64,000 nt of DNA from Buxus sempervirens. Lineage: Eukaryota; Streptophyta; Magnoliopsida; Buxales; Buxaceae. The notes under the pieces are model-generated. The model saw only the letters and a list, made by a program, of their open reading frames with translations, did not search any database and had not been told where the DNA came from. Positions 21,554 to 33,120 of this stretch are shown piece after piece (position 1 is the first letter of the stretch; every line of letters starts with the position of its first letter). The position numbers and the translations under genes were made by a program. The stretch spans positions 26,712,766 through 26,776,765 of the forward strand of contig OX387184.1 in assembly GCA_947561395.2 (NCBI GenBank), read 5' to 3'.

Positions 21554-23704
21554 CCAACCTTGCATTTGATACCTCTTGCTTTCAAGAGTATTTGTGTATT
21601 CTCCATGTCCTCCCCAGGCAAACCATGGTCGCATACACTATCAACCTGTGTAAATTCAGCAACTGTAATATGAATCGAATCATCATTTTTTGGTTGATCA
21701 ATGTTCAAGTCCTTTAAGATCTTATCCATCCCATCTTCAAACTTTTTTGCAAGATCAATAGCAAAATTGTAAGTTTGATCATGCTCTGCAGCCTTTTTTA
21801 CTGTTTGGACAAACACACGATACAATTCTCTATATCTTCTCTTAATGATTGATTTAGGACTATTCTCTACAATGGGCTCTTCTTTGTCTCTAGGCAATAT
21901 CCCTTTCTTGGCATCTCTGGTCCCTCTTCTCAAGATATATGAATCTAGTATTTTTTTAATTCTATTTGAGTGCATAATGCACAATGAGTGACAGCAAAGA
22001 ATCCCAGCATATTCAAACTTTTTACAACTGCAAGTGACTATAATATTGGAATGGTCAAAAGTAACAGTATGCTCACGAGGCGATTGTCTTGAATCATCTA
22101 TTACTGTGTACTTTGTCACAGATCCAGTTGTACCACATTCTGAATAATCACAATTAAGAATGTTTGACACTTCTTTTTTAACCATTTTCAAAATTTCCTC
22201 TATGTAAATTGCCTTTACACTTTCCAATATCACATTTTTTTTCAGGCAATGCTGGAATCCTGCTCATCATCTTGTAGTCTGCCTTTAATTCGCTATACCT
22301 TCTTTCCTTTAATAGCTTATCAAAATAGTTCAAAAATCGTATGACATCTTTTTGAGTATCCAAGTGACTCTTCAAAGATGAGTTCATACTTTCAGACCTC
22401 TGTGTAGTGCACATATCAGTTGAAAAGGTATTCCTTCCATATGCCAAAGACCATTTTTGTCTTTCTTCGAACCTTGATTTCAACCACTCATTGGAGGATA
22501 AGTCATACTTCGTAATCATTTTATTCCACGCCTCTACAAATTCCTCCTCATCTTCATAGTCATAAACACATCTCGTGAAATCTTGACGAAAAGATTTTTC
22601 ACTATTGAAAATATCACTAAGATGCTTGGTGGCATTCTGATACATATGCCACACACATAGATGATGATATGTATTCAGCAATACATAAGCTATTGCACTC
22701 TTCATGGCCTGGTCCTGATCAGTTAGAATTGTTTTTGGCTTCTTTCCAGACATTGCCTCCAAAAAAGTCCTGAATAACCAACAAAATGTATCTATAGTTT
22801 CGTCATACAAGAATGCTGCTCCAAAAATCACAGTTTGACAATGATGATTGACTCCAAAAAAAAAGCCCAAATGGCCTTCCTTCTTTATTTGTTTTATATG
22901 TGGTATCGAAACAAACCACATCACCAAAATACTCATAATCTGTCATCATTCCATAATCAGCCCAAAAGATATTAGTTATCATATCTTCATTATCAAGTTT
23001 AATATCATAATAAAATGACGGATCTTCTAACTGTTTGCTTGAAAAATACTGCAATAAGGCACCTGCAACTCCCTTCTCCATGGCCAACATGCGCTTTGTA
23101 CGCAAATAATTACTACAATCTTCAGAGAAGAATCCAAGATTCTCAAAACCACCAACTTCATTTATCATCATTCGCATGGTTGCATTTGGTCGTATTCCTG
23201 ATGTCTCTGCTAAATCAATTTCACATGCATGGTTGGCTGTTAACTTTCGGTGAGATCTTACCATATGCACCATCTTAGGCAAAACCAAGTCGTGGTTATG
23301 TGTAGCCTCAAAATGTTTAACTATATATTTGCCATGATTTAATAAAATTTCATTCTTGCCATACAATCAATTCTTGTCTCATCCCGATGTTCTTTAACCA
23401 TGTTATCTCATTTATCCTTTTTACGATAGCCTTCCCTAGAGCAACAAAAAAGCCTATCAGCGATAGTACCCGTGCGTTGGTTTCTATGAAGAAGCACATC
23501 TTTTCGACTACCAAATCTTGTAATTCTTGAATATTCCTTATAAAAACTCCATGCATCTTCTTCTGAATCAAACACCATGCCAAGTTGTGGTATATAATCA
23601 CTCTCATTCCTCACTTGCATACAACTATCCCCAACCATCCCACAAAAAGACTTGGATTCATTACTGATCTCTTCAATGCTAGCTATATTATTACCAAACT
23701 CCAT
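21037..23704 (-). pseudogene. FAR1/FRS-type MULE transposase pseudogene, copy B
   Basis: The duplicate of the copy A gene, here with its 3' part. FAR1-like DNA-binding region at 23704-23408, ending in the shared TGA; FHY3/FAR1 linker and start of the MULE core at 23366-22803; core (TILTDQDQAM, HHLCVWHMYQNA) at 22936-22178; then, in another frame, a SWIM zinc finger at about 22060-21975 (CSCKKFEYAGILCCHSLCIM, CxC...CxH). Likely further exons: one from the poly-C tract to about 21392 (donor CAG|GTACTA), one at about 21297-21173 and one at about 21081-21037, each bounded by AG/GT. The T8 frameshift (22235-22242) and the stop are shared with copy A. An extra A in the A9 run at 22855-22863, and a 6-bp deletion near 22780, are private. 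It cannot encode a working transposase. Confidence 0.85.
21523..21552. repeat. Homopolymer of 30 C (30 G on the coding strand)
   Basis: An uninterrupted C30 run within the transposase pseudogene, between the SWIM-finger exon and the 3' exon. Read as codons it would give poly-Gly. It is prone to slippage and sequencing error, so its length should be treated as approximate. Confidence 0.85.
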
Positions 23705-24476
23705 GTCTTATAATCTGTTTTGATATAAACCATGCATCAAATCTCCAAATCAAGAAGAGATTAACAATGTAACTAAAATTCAGTAGTGTTACATGTAGAG
23801 AGACCAAAGATTTGGCAACCAATTACATGTAGAGAGAAATAGAAAACATAATGACTGTAAAGAAAGTAAATAGAAAAAATTTGATAAAACAAAATGTTTA
23901 TAAACTACGTTTGTGTGTCGCTAACGTGATAAAACTTTGTGAAGGCGGGAATAGAGATTGGGGCCCCTCTTTATATAATATAGAACAAGATCATGTGGCA
24001 GAGGATTGAAATGCAATCACGTCTCTTCAAAGTCTGAAGAAACAATTCTTGTATACCGAAAAAATTGATTTTGGTAAACTTTTGACTTGTGATAGTTCAG
24101 GAACCGTGGGGCACATGGGGTTTGTTATGAATTCCCCAATGATATTAGTTTAATGCTGTCAACAGATGGGAAGAACCTTGCTTTGTGGTTTTAATTTTTT
24201 AAGAGTAAGTTTGGTTGTCGTGTAGTTAATAAAATTTAAAAGTGTTGAAACAACAAGGAATAGTTCGTCTATACAATATTATATCAAGGAATGAATCTCA
24301 TATGTGTAGACAAAAGTACTTACCTCAATGCCTATGGAAAAGTTGTTGAAGATACTTTAATGTAGTCAATCATTCAATAATAGGCAAAACACAAAAGGGG
24401 GTGAACTCTCTCTTTTGAAAAAGCTGGACGTTGCAGGTAGGGATTTTTCCGTGGAAGAGAGGACAAGAGGTGGGGT
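23705..24476. other. MULE internal non-coding region upstream of the transposase, copy B
   Basis: Counterpart of 1542-2311, more than 97 percent identical by eye. No gene is seen. Confidence 0.6.
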
Positions 24477-26064
24477 TGTATATACCCCAAATTGCACTAC
24501 AAAATGAGAAAATAATGAAAACATGTAATTAGAGCTTAAAACAGGTCAAAAATGCATAAAAACTGACAAGGCATGCTTTGCCCGTATTTTATTCACGGGC
24601 CGGTCGCGCCCGAACTTACTCTACGGTCAGGTGCGCCCGTATTGGTAATACGGGTACCATTGGACCGTAAAGCATTTACGGTCACTAAAGACTCGTGCGA
24701 GTTCTGTTCTTCTCTCGATTTCTGAGCCTTATCTTTAGTCCAATATCCTTTTAAATGAGCGAATTATGTCTTTTATTCGTTGAAGCCACCTTGGTTGGCT
24801 ATGGATGGGCATTATCTCTGTTTTTGACTCTATCCTGACGATCAGGATATATCCTTCTGGACCAGCCTTGCTCCTGTGCTTGCCTATAAATAGAGGTGAG
24901 ATTCTCAAGCTAAAGGCCACGAAAATTTGAAGTCCAAGGAGCTCCAAGAGAAGAAGAGGAACCCTTGCTGCTCTGCTTGCTCAATCCAGGTAAGTCCCTT
25001 TTCCCTTTTATTTTCTGTCTTCAATTATAGATATAATAGGATCATCTCTATTGCTGTAGAATAAGGCCATATTTTGTATCTAGTATTCCTAAATTTGTCT
25101 CCAAGTACTTCAAGAGTCTCTTTAGCCGTAAAACGTGAAGAGAGAACTAGGGGAAAGGGGAACAGGTGGATCCCTAGAATAGAACCCCATATCTGTTTTT
25201 TTTTCATAGAATAAGGCCTGTGATTGTGTTTGTGTAACCAAACCTATCTCTAAGTACCTCAAGAGTTTCTCTAGCCATAAAACGTGAAGAGAGAACTAGG
25301 GGAAAAGAGAACAGGTGGATCCGTAGGGTAGACCCCCATGTGCTCAAATCTGTGAGATGTGGCTGCTTTGAATATCCTGATCATGTTTTAATGATATATC
25401 TGAATGAATACATGAATCTATGATGTTTATAGCATGAGATCCCCACTTTTTTTTATAAAATTTGGTTTTTCCACATATTTGCACCTACAGCACTGTTTTC
25501 GTGATTTTTGTGATTTTAGGCTAAGATCCTGGATTTATCATGATCAATATGGTAGATCTGAATCCAGAAGGGTGAAAATAAATTCTAGGGTTTCATGATG
25601 TGGTTTTTAAATCGTTTTCCATTATTGAGAGAAGACCCTACGGTCTGAGTTCTCCCCTTTTGATGTTCTTTATCAACGTGGGTATTTTTGGTTTTGATTT
25701 TTTGATTTAATGTGAAATTTGGGCTTTATCTATATCCTGGACTATTCAAGTTCAATTTTGAAATATTTTATAAAAATCATATTTTTCTAGATTTCTAGAA
25801 TTTGACTTGAAGCCAAATTTTTGGATTTTTCACTTTAAATTGATTTTATCTCAATTTTATTTTAATCATAAAACCCTAGGCATGGTATGATCATATTTGA
25901 AAGTTCTGGATCAATTAGACTATTCATATGAAAAAACCATATATTTTTGTGTTTTTTGTGATTTTTCCTGATTTTTATAGCAAGCCTTTTTTCTTTGAAA
26001 AACATGAACAATACCTGGCAACCACCTTGTGTGGATGAATAGGGGTGCCTAACACCTTCCCCTG
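24477..26064 (+). mobile_element. Solo LTR, family 1, left part (split by the 29 kb element)
   Basis: Duplicate of the solo LTR at 2312-4109. It begins TGTATATACCCC, with TSD GGGGT at 24472-24476. It is broken at CCCTG (26060-26064) by the retrotransposon and resumes at 55073. TATAAATA is near 24885, followed by CCAGGTAAGTCC about 105 bp later. Confidence 0.93.
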
Positions 26065-27866
26065 TGTGAGACATGGAAAAATCAATTTAATGATTTCCTA
26101 ATCATCACACGGGATTAAATTAAACAAAGAGTCGCCACCATTAAATTTAGGTGTGAATGGACACCAAAATATTAAATAAGCACAAAAGACAAATTTTAGG
26201 GTAAAAATAACCCTCCTAAAAAAAAACAACCAGAGATAGGTAGGGGGATTAGGTTATGAACAGGGGAAGGTGTTAGGCACCCCTGTTCATCCACACAAGG
26301 TGGTTGCCAGGTATTGTTCATGTTAAAATAAAGGAAAAAAGGCTTGCTATAAAATCAGGAAAAATCACAAAAAAGACAAAATTGTATGGTTTTTTCATAT
26401 GAATAGTCTGATTGATCCAGAACTTTCAAATATGATCATACCATTCCTAGGGTTTCATGATCAAAATAAAATTAAGATAAAATCAAATAAAATCAATTTA
26501 AAGTGAAAAATCCAAAAATCTGGCTTCAAGCTAAATTCTAGAAATCTAGAAAAATATGATTCTTATAAAATATTTCAAAATTGAACTTGAATAGTCCAGG
26601 ACATAGATGAAATCCAAATTTTACATTAAATCAGAAAATCAAAACTGAAAATACCCACGTTGATGAAAAACATCAAAATGGGAGAACTTAGACCGTAGGG
26701 TCTTCTCTCAATAATGAAAAACGATTAAAAAACCACATCATGAAACCCTAGAATTTATTTTCAGGCTTCTGGATCCAGATCTACCATATTGATCATGATA
26801 AATCCAAGATCCTAGCTTAAAATCACAAAAATCACGAAAACAGTGCTGTAGGTGCAAAAGTGGCAAAAATCCAAATTTTGTCAAAAAGTGGGAATCTCAT
26901 GCTATAAACATCATAGATTCATGTAGTTCTTTCAGATATATCATAAAAAGCGTTAAAACATGATCAGGATATTCAAAGCAGCCACATCTCAAAGATTAGA
27001 GCACATGGGGGTCTACCCTACGGATCCACCTGTTCTCTTTTCCCCTAGTTCTCTCTTCACGTTTTACGGCTAGAGAGACTCTTGAGGTACTTAGAGATAG
27101 GTTTGGTTACACAAACACAATCACAGGCCTTATTCTATGAAAAAAAACAGATATGGGGTTCTATTCTAGGGATTCACCTGTTCCCCTTTCCCCTAGTTTT
27201 CTCTTCACGTTTTACGGCTAGAGAGACTCTTGAGGTACTTAGAGACAAGTTTAGGAATACAAAAACATATATGACCTTATTCTACAGCAATAGAGATGAT
27301 CCTATTACATCTAGAATTGAAGACAGAAAATAAAAAGGGAAAAGGGGACTTACCTGGATTGAGCAGGCAAAGCAGCAGGGGTTCCTCTTCTTCTCTTGGA
27401 GCTTCTTAGACTTCAAATTTTCGTGGCCCTCAGCCTGAGAATCTCACCTCTATTTATAGGCAAGCACAGGGGTATGGTTGGTCCAGGGTTTGGCAAGATA
27501 GAGTTTCAGTTTGAGTTAAATACAAGATCATGTCCATCCATAGCCAACCAAGGTGACTTCAGCGAATAAAATACGTAATTCGCTCATTTAAAGATATATT
27601 GGACTAAAGATAAAGCTCGGAAATCGAGAGAAGGATAAAACTCCCACGTGTCTTTAGTGACCGTAAATGCACCACAGTCCAACAGGAACCGTATTGTTAC
27701 TACGGGCGCGCTTGACCGTAGATTGATTTTGGGCGCGACCGGCCCGTGAATGAAATACGGGCAAAGCCAGTTTTGTCAGTTTTTATGCATTTTTGACCTG
27801 TTTTAAGCTCTAATTACATGTTTTTTACTATTTTCTCATTTTGTAGTGCAATTTGGGGTGTCTACA
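26065..27866 (-). repeat. 3' LTR of the retrotransposon (element orientation minus)
   Basis: On the plus strand it reads TGTGAGACATGG...GGTGTCTACA. The minus-strand TATA box is at 27451-27458 and the donor-like site at 27349-27353. CCGTA/TACGG cluster at 27660-27766. Two copies of CTTCACGTTTTACGGC lie at about 27055 and 27205. Confidence 0.95.
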
Positions 27867-27884
27867 GCTGCCCCCTCTTTCCTG
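27867..27884 (-). other. Polypurine tract of the retrotransposon
   Basis: On the minus strand AGGAAAGAGGGGGCAGC abuts the 3' LTR start (TGTAGACACC). This is the expected place for the plus-strand primer. Confidence 0.8.
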
Positions 27885-28216
27885 GTAATTGGAACCAATT
27901 ACAAGTAGAGAGCAAAAAGACCCACCAATTGCACTTTCTAAGATTTTTGTCTAATCAATTGCACTTTGCGAGGATTAAATGGATGATTTTTGAAAAAAGA
28001 ATTGATTGTGGAAGATTTGCTAAGAAGTCCCTCAGCTTAAGGGCCAAATCCTCCTCTCTCCTCTCGCTGAACACTTGTGGGCTATGAAGTGAGATTTGAG
28101 ACAAAATTTTTAAACAAAAGTGGGTAAGGTGGCAATCCTTGCAACTTACAACTAATATGGACATTAATCTTTTGAAAAGTGTGGAGAAAATAATAAAATG
28201 TGCAATTTTTGGCTTC
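27885..28216. other. Retrotransposon 3' UTR between PPT and antisense promoter cluster
   Basis: About 330 bp with repeated CAATTGCACTTT phrases near 27926-27968. No conserved coding is seen. Confidence 0.5.
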
Positions 28217-28319
28217 GCCCGTATTTCTATCACGGACAGATGCTGCCCGTAGCTGGTTCACGGACGGTCGGGACCGTAGTGCTTTCACGGGCGTCTAATG
28301 CCCATACTGATTTTACGGA
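28217..28319 (+). promoter_or_regulatory. CCGTA/TACGG cluster upstream of the antisense mobile-domain gene
   Basis: GCCCGTA, TCACGGA, GCCCGTAG, TTCACGGA, GACCGTAG, TTCACGGGC and TTTTACGGAT lie in 103 bp. They are not in an LTR but resemble the U3 clusters. A CT-rich leader follows. It precedes the plus-strand gene whose ATG is at 29773. Confidence 0.6.
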
Positions 28320-29772
28320 TTTTACTCTCCTTCTTAAGACCGCGACCGCGACCTTTCTTCTTCTGCTCGTATCTTGCCCTATTTTCCCCTCGACCGCACT
28401 CTATTCTCCGGTCATTCTTCTTCTTCTCCAAATCTCCGACGATTCCTGTTGTTCTCAGGCGACTTTCTCCCTCCGGCGACGACTTGCTCATTCCGACGAC
28501 TATTCCCATTTCAGACGACCACAGTACCTTCAGCAACCATCGACTGTTCTTGGATTTGAGCATTGCCGTGGCCTTGATCAATTCATTGGAGTGTTTCCTC
28601 TTATATCAATCGACTGTGGACATTCCCTGCAGCTTTGGTAGAGTAAGGACTTTCCATTTACTTGCCAGATTTCTTCCATTTCGACCGAATCCAGTAAGTG
28701 GCCGAAAATTTCTCTGATTTTTCTTATGAACAGTATGTGCAACAATAAAATCTATGGACGAAAGTTTGCTCTTGATTGAACCGAATGTTTACTTTGTCTT
28801 CATTATCATGATTTGATTCGAAACCTCTATGCCCTGGAATTCTAGAATGATTAAACTTCCCAAGCATTGTTTTGTTCATCCTTGTGACATGCTGCTTTTC
28901 TCTGTAAATGATATGTCCGAAATGACATTGGCAAATTTCTGATCCTTGAATGAGAGATAATTATCTCAAGCTACAAATTTTCCATCTTTCGAATGCTGGG
29001 TAATTCCTCCAGATTAAATCAAGTTATAGATAGATCTTTGGTTCTGAAATTTTGAACTCCTGTTGATTGAAATTTTGAATGAGCAAATCTTTGTATCTCT
29101 AAGTTTGCTTCCTGTTGACTGAACTGATGTTTGCAAATCTTCTGATTGAGACTAGATTTATGTTTTATGTGCAGTATGCTTTCCTTTGAAATTTGTATTC
29201 CTTTTTGACATTGATCATCATGGAGTAATCTTGCTATTGTCATTGGGTCATCTTCACTTAGCATGTTGTTTGCATCTGCTCCTACTTCCATTTCAGTATT
29301 CTGATTGTAGCAAATGTAAACCAATGCATGATTTTTGCTTTGAAAACCTTAGCTTGAGTCGAACACTCGTGGGTTTAATATGAACTGATTCTTGACTGAA
29401 TTTGATGTTGAGCATCTTGTCCAACTGTCTTGGCATGAATACAATAAACTTTTGACTTTGCCTTTCTTGTGTTACCTAAGTCCCACTACAAATATGCTTG
29501 AAATTTTATCCTGAAACCAAACAAAAAGAGATGACCAACCTTTAGCACCTTCGTATATAAGAAGCCTACACTTCCTATAGATTTTATATATTTTCTTGAT
29601 TAAAGCAAAGACTAACTAAATATCACAATAAGCCTTATTTAAACAGAAAATTAAACTCCTTTTCTTCCATCCTCCATTCTTCTTTCCCTGCCAATCAATT
29701 AATCTTGGTTAAAATTAAGCAATAAGAATTTGAACAAGAAATAATTAACCAACTCCCTGCTTTGAACCGTAG
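28320..29772 (+). other. Putative 5' UTR exon and 5' UTR intron of the antisense mobile-domain gene
   Basis: A CT-rich leader-like segment (28320-28692) is followed by a donor-like CCA|GTAAGTGG (GT at about 28693). About 1.08 kb of AT-rich intron-like sequence then ends in a pyrimidine-poor acceptor ACCGTAG, directly against the ATG at 29773. No open frame is present. The exon-intron assignment is inference from splice motifs. Confidence 0.45.
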
Positions 29773-32640
29773 ATGGCCCGTCTTCGATCAGCTTCCCGGG
29801 ATCCTGCAGATGAGCCTTCCTCTTCGAGGGTTAGGCGAGATCCTGCTGATGTCGTCTCGTCTTCGAGGGCCGAGAGGGATTTGGATTCTGATGTCCCTGA
29901 TCTTCCTTCTGGGGATTCGCGTGAGGCGACCCTAGAGGTATACTCTAACCTTTCTGAAATTTCATATCTTTTCCCAAAATACATCTTCCTGATTCTTTCC
30001 TTCCGTTAATTATTTTCTTTTAGCTGGCTGTTGAGGCTTCTGGCAGAGATAGGAGCCATAGCAGGCGTTGAGCTGGAGGCAGAGATGGAGGCCTTGATGA
30101 GGGCCGTAGAGGAGGCCGCAGAGGGGGCCGTGGCAGAGACGAGGCCAGGACCAGGGTTGAGATCCCTGAGGAGGTGGCTGCCCAGATTAGGGATACCGAT
30201 CTTTTACATGGCTTGAGGACTCATCCCTCAGCGTGTATTAGGGCGGATATCCCTTTGGAGTATGCTATGTCCCACTATAGAGGGAGCTGGGCCAGCTTCA
30301 CTAGATTTTTGGGAGCGTGCAGTTCGGCCTACCGTCGGGAGCTAGGCTTGTATGGTTTTGGTATGTTTATTACTATTCCGGACGTGCGCTTGGATCGGGC
30401 CCTCATTGCTGCACTGCTGGAGAGGTTTTCCCGGAGACATTGAGCTTCCACTTCCCAGATATTGAGATTGGGATCCGGCCTTCTGATTTCACGCTCATCA
30501 CCGGGATTAGGATGATCGGTGATGTTATTCCTGAGATGGTGATGCCAGAGACTGATGAGGTTGCTGGTTATCTTGGATATATTGTGCTGCCTCCTGAGGC
30601 CTGGGATAGAGGGAGAGCGAGATTGTCTCTGACATGGTTGAGAGAGACCTTCAGGAGGAGGCAGTTTGGCCAGCTTGCTGCCGGTGATCATGTTTTCCCA
30701 TTCGCCTTCCGATTCCTTTTTCTGTATATGATGGGATCTTGCTTCTTCCCAGAGGACACGACTTCAGTTAGTCCTCACTTCTTGAGCTTACTGGGAGATC
30801 TTCAGCGGGCGAGGAGGTATGCATGGGGCCCGCTCATTTTTGGTACTATTTTGGCCGGCCTTCGCCGATCAGTGAGCGGCCTCTCTACTTCCAGAGGGGC
30901 TGGAGTTGGGTGCCGATTCTTCTGGCCCTTTCTGCAAGTGAAATATCTATTTCCTTTCTTTTTCTCTTTCTCTCTCTTTTTTCCTTTTTTCCTATCTCTC
31001 ATTTTCTATTCCTCTAACTCTTTTCTTCTTTTTGCAGTTTTTTGCTAGGGTTTATATACCCTATTTCCGTCCTACCTCTACGATGTCTGAGGAGACGTAT
31101 CCCATGGCACGTAGATGGTGTCATGTAGAGCACGACTCTGAAAAGAGTCGTCCCAGATCCGCCCGAGCACACTTGGACAGGCTATACCGGTCTGAGGTAA
31201 TCTTCTTTAATTCCTCTACTTCCTTCTTTTCTTTTCTTTCTGAATCACATATCTGATGTCCTGTTCTGTTTGTCAGCTATTTGTCCCCAGGATGGAGGAT
31301 ATTCACGAGGTGCTGGCTCTGCATGCAGCCAGAGATGATGCATTTGTCCCTGACCAGAGACGACAGAGATACCAGTTCTTTATTGGTCAGCTGGGCAGCA
31401 TCTGGTACTGCGGCGAGCGCTTCTTCTTTCAGCATGTGGGAGAGCCACGGATTCCTGCCATCCCGCTAGATACTACTCCCTACCCTCCTATGCATGTTGA
31501 TCCTGCCCAGTTCCTAGATTGGACTGAGGCAGAGACTTTATTAGAGGAGGGTGACTATGATGCCTGGTTCAGGCGGGCTTCAGTTGGGTGCCTCATGCCA
31601 CCTATGCCTGTCCGTGGCGGAGTCGTTGAGATTGGAGGGGTAGTGATTAGGGCCTATGACACTACGGTATGCCTTCTTCCTTTTCACCTTTTCATTTCAT
31701 CTGAACTTAGCATTTTTCTGACTTCTTTCTTTTCTATTTCAGGAGGCTCAGTTGGCAGAGATCCGGTCTCGATATGCTGATCTAGAGCACCAGCGAGATG
31801 CTGCGATCGCCGAGCGGGATGCCCTCTATATCACCATTTCAGACCTCCGGGGGCAGCTAGCCAGAGCACAGGGCCAGGAGGGTCCATCTGATGCACAGGA
31901 CCAGGCGGGTCCATCTTACACTCAGGTTAATTTTTCTTTTATTTCCATTCCTGTTCTTGCATTTGTTTGTTTTGTTCTAACTGAATTTTTTCTCTTAGTT
32001 TCAGGAGGACACAGCCGGCCCTTCTTCACCTGCTTCACCCGTGCCCATGCATTTTCGGGATGAGGTATTTTCTGTGGCACGGGTGGAGTTCGTGACGTCT
32101 CCCAATCCAGTAGAAGTTCCTGCAGCAGAGCCCGAGGTAAAGGCTACTGATATTGCACCTGCTGCTGAGGATGTGCCAGAGTCGGCCCCCGTAGCTGAGA
32201 CTGCTCCTGTGGCATCTGCAGATGTAGATATGGAGTCGGCTATGGACGCTGCTGTGGTAGAGCCTATTGTGGAGGCCATGGTGATGGAGGAGTCTACAGT
32301 TGATCCTGTGCTTGAGGTGGATGCTGATGTACCTGGGACATCTGCTCCTGCTATGGAGGTGGTAGAGGAGACGCCTGCTGCTGCTGATCCTTCTGCGGAT
32401 TCTTCCCGTACAGATTCTGATCCCGATTCTACGGGATATGTAGATACTTCAGGGAACGTCCCTCCTGATCATCCCACTGCTGGCCTTGTGCCTTTATATA
32501 TGTGGCATGATATTCAGTCTGTTTTGAGCAGGCTGACGCGTAGCACAGCCCGCAATATTGTGCGGCATGTCTTTGAGCGCAGGCGATCTTCAGGCCGTGG
32601 TCGGGGCGGAGGACGTGGCCGTAGGGGCGGACCTACATAG
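29773..32640 (+). pseudogene. Antisense plant-mobile-domain (PMD)-like gene of the retrotransposon
   Basis: Six coding exons fit GT/AG splicing: 29773-29937, 30024 to about 30939, 31038-31196, 31277-31666, 31743-31925 and 32005-32640. Exon 1 encodes an Arg/Ser/Asp-rich head. Exon 2 starts with an RGG-rich stretch, then a PMD/aminotransferase-like core: HGLRTHP, ERRF-like LLERF, ETLSFHFPDIEIG, ITGIRMIGD and YAWGPLIFGTILAGL. The next exons continue the mobile domain (RIPAIPLDTTPYPP). Exon 5 has a coiled coil (LAEIRSRYADLEHQRDAAIA). Exon 6 is acidic, Ala/Val-rich and ends GRGRGGGRGRRGG. Lesions: TGA at 30069-30071, frameshift near 30427, frameshift near 30870. Antisense PMD-like ORFs are known in Tat elements; their role is unknown. 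Retrotransposon origin is clear because the gene lies between the PPT and pol inside the LTRs. Confidence 0.75.
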
Positions 32641-32856
32641 ACAGTAGATTAGGATTTTTCATATACCTTTGTATTTTTTATGACAGTCATGTAAACATTC
32701 TCATATATATAAAAGAAGTTTAATTTTCATTCAGTTGTGTTCTTTTCTTCTTTCTTTTCAGTTTTTATTTCATGATGAATGTTAAAGCAGGGACAGGTGA
32801 AGCTTAGGGAAACAAGGAAATTAAAAATTCCCATTTTTTTGCATTTTTTCGAAGGA
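32641..32856. other. 3' end region of the antisense mobile-domain gene
   Basis: An AT-rich stretch (CATATATATAAAAGAAG near 32702) that could hold the transcript end. No canonical AATAAA is seen. Confidence 0.35.
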
Positions 32857-33017
32857 ACCGTACTTAATCTACGAGCAAGCTGTGCCCGTAAAGTTACTAC
32901 GGGCGCACTCTACCCGTGAAGTGTTCACGGTCAGGGGTGTCTGTAGTTCCTATACGGGCGAGCTTTGCCCGTAGTATAATTACGGATTTTACTGTCTTAC
33001 GATTTTTTCTATATAAA
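32857..33017 (+). promoter_or_regulatory. CCGTA/TACGG cluster plus TATA upstream of the second antisense gene
   Basis: The cluster spans 32857-32986 (ACCGTAC, CTACGAGCAAGC, GCCCGTAA, CTACGGGC, CCCGTGAAG, TTCACGGTC, TATACGGGC, GCCCGTAG, TTACGGAT). It is followed by CTATATAAAC at about 33009, roughly 110 bp before the ATG at 33121. TACGAGCAAGC with a GTG and CCGTA spaced just after also occurs in the leader cluster near 51940. The combination of cluster, TATA and ATG makes a promoter role likely. Confidence 0.65.
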
Positions 33018-33120
33018 CTCATAGGGAACGTCATTGTGACACTTTTATTAGTTGGAAAACTCCCTGAGCACGTCTTTTCTCGCTTTCCTTGGCTTCTTTG
33101 GCGCTTCCACGGCTTCCCCT

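Noticed and set aside
21342-21673. Poly-glycine or poly-proline small proteins
   Set aside because: Created by reading through the C30 homopolymer; no conserved protein.
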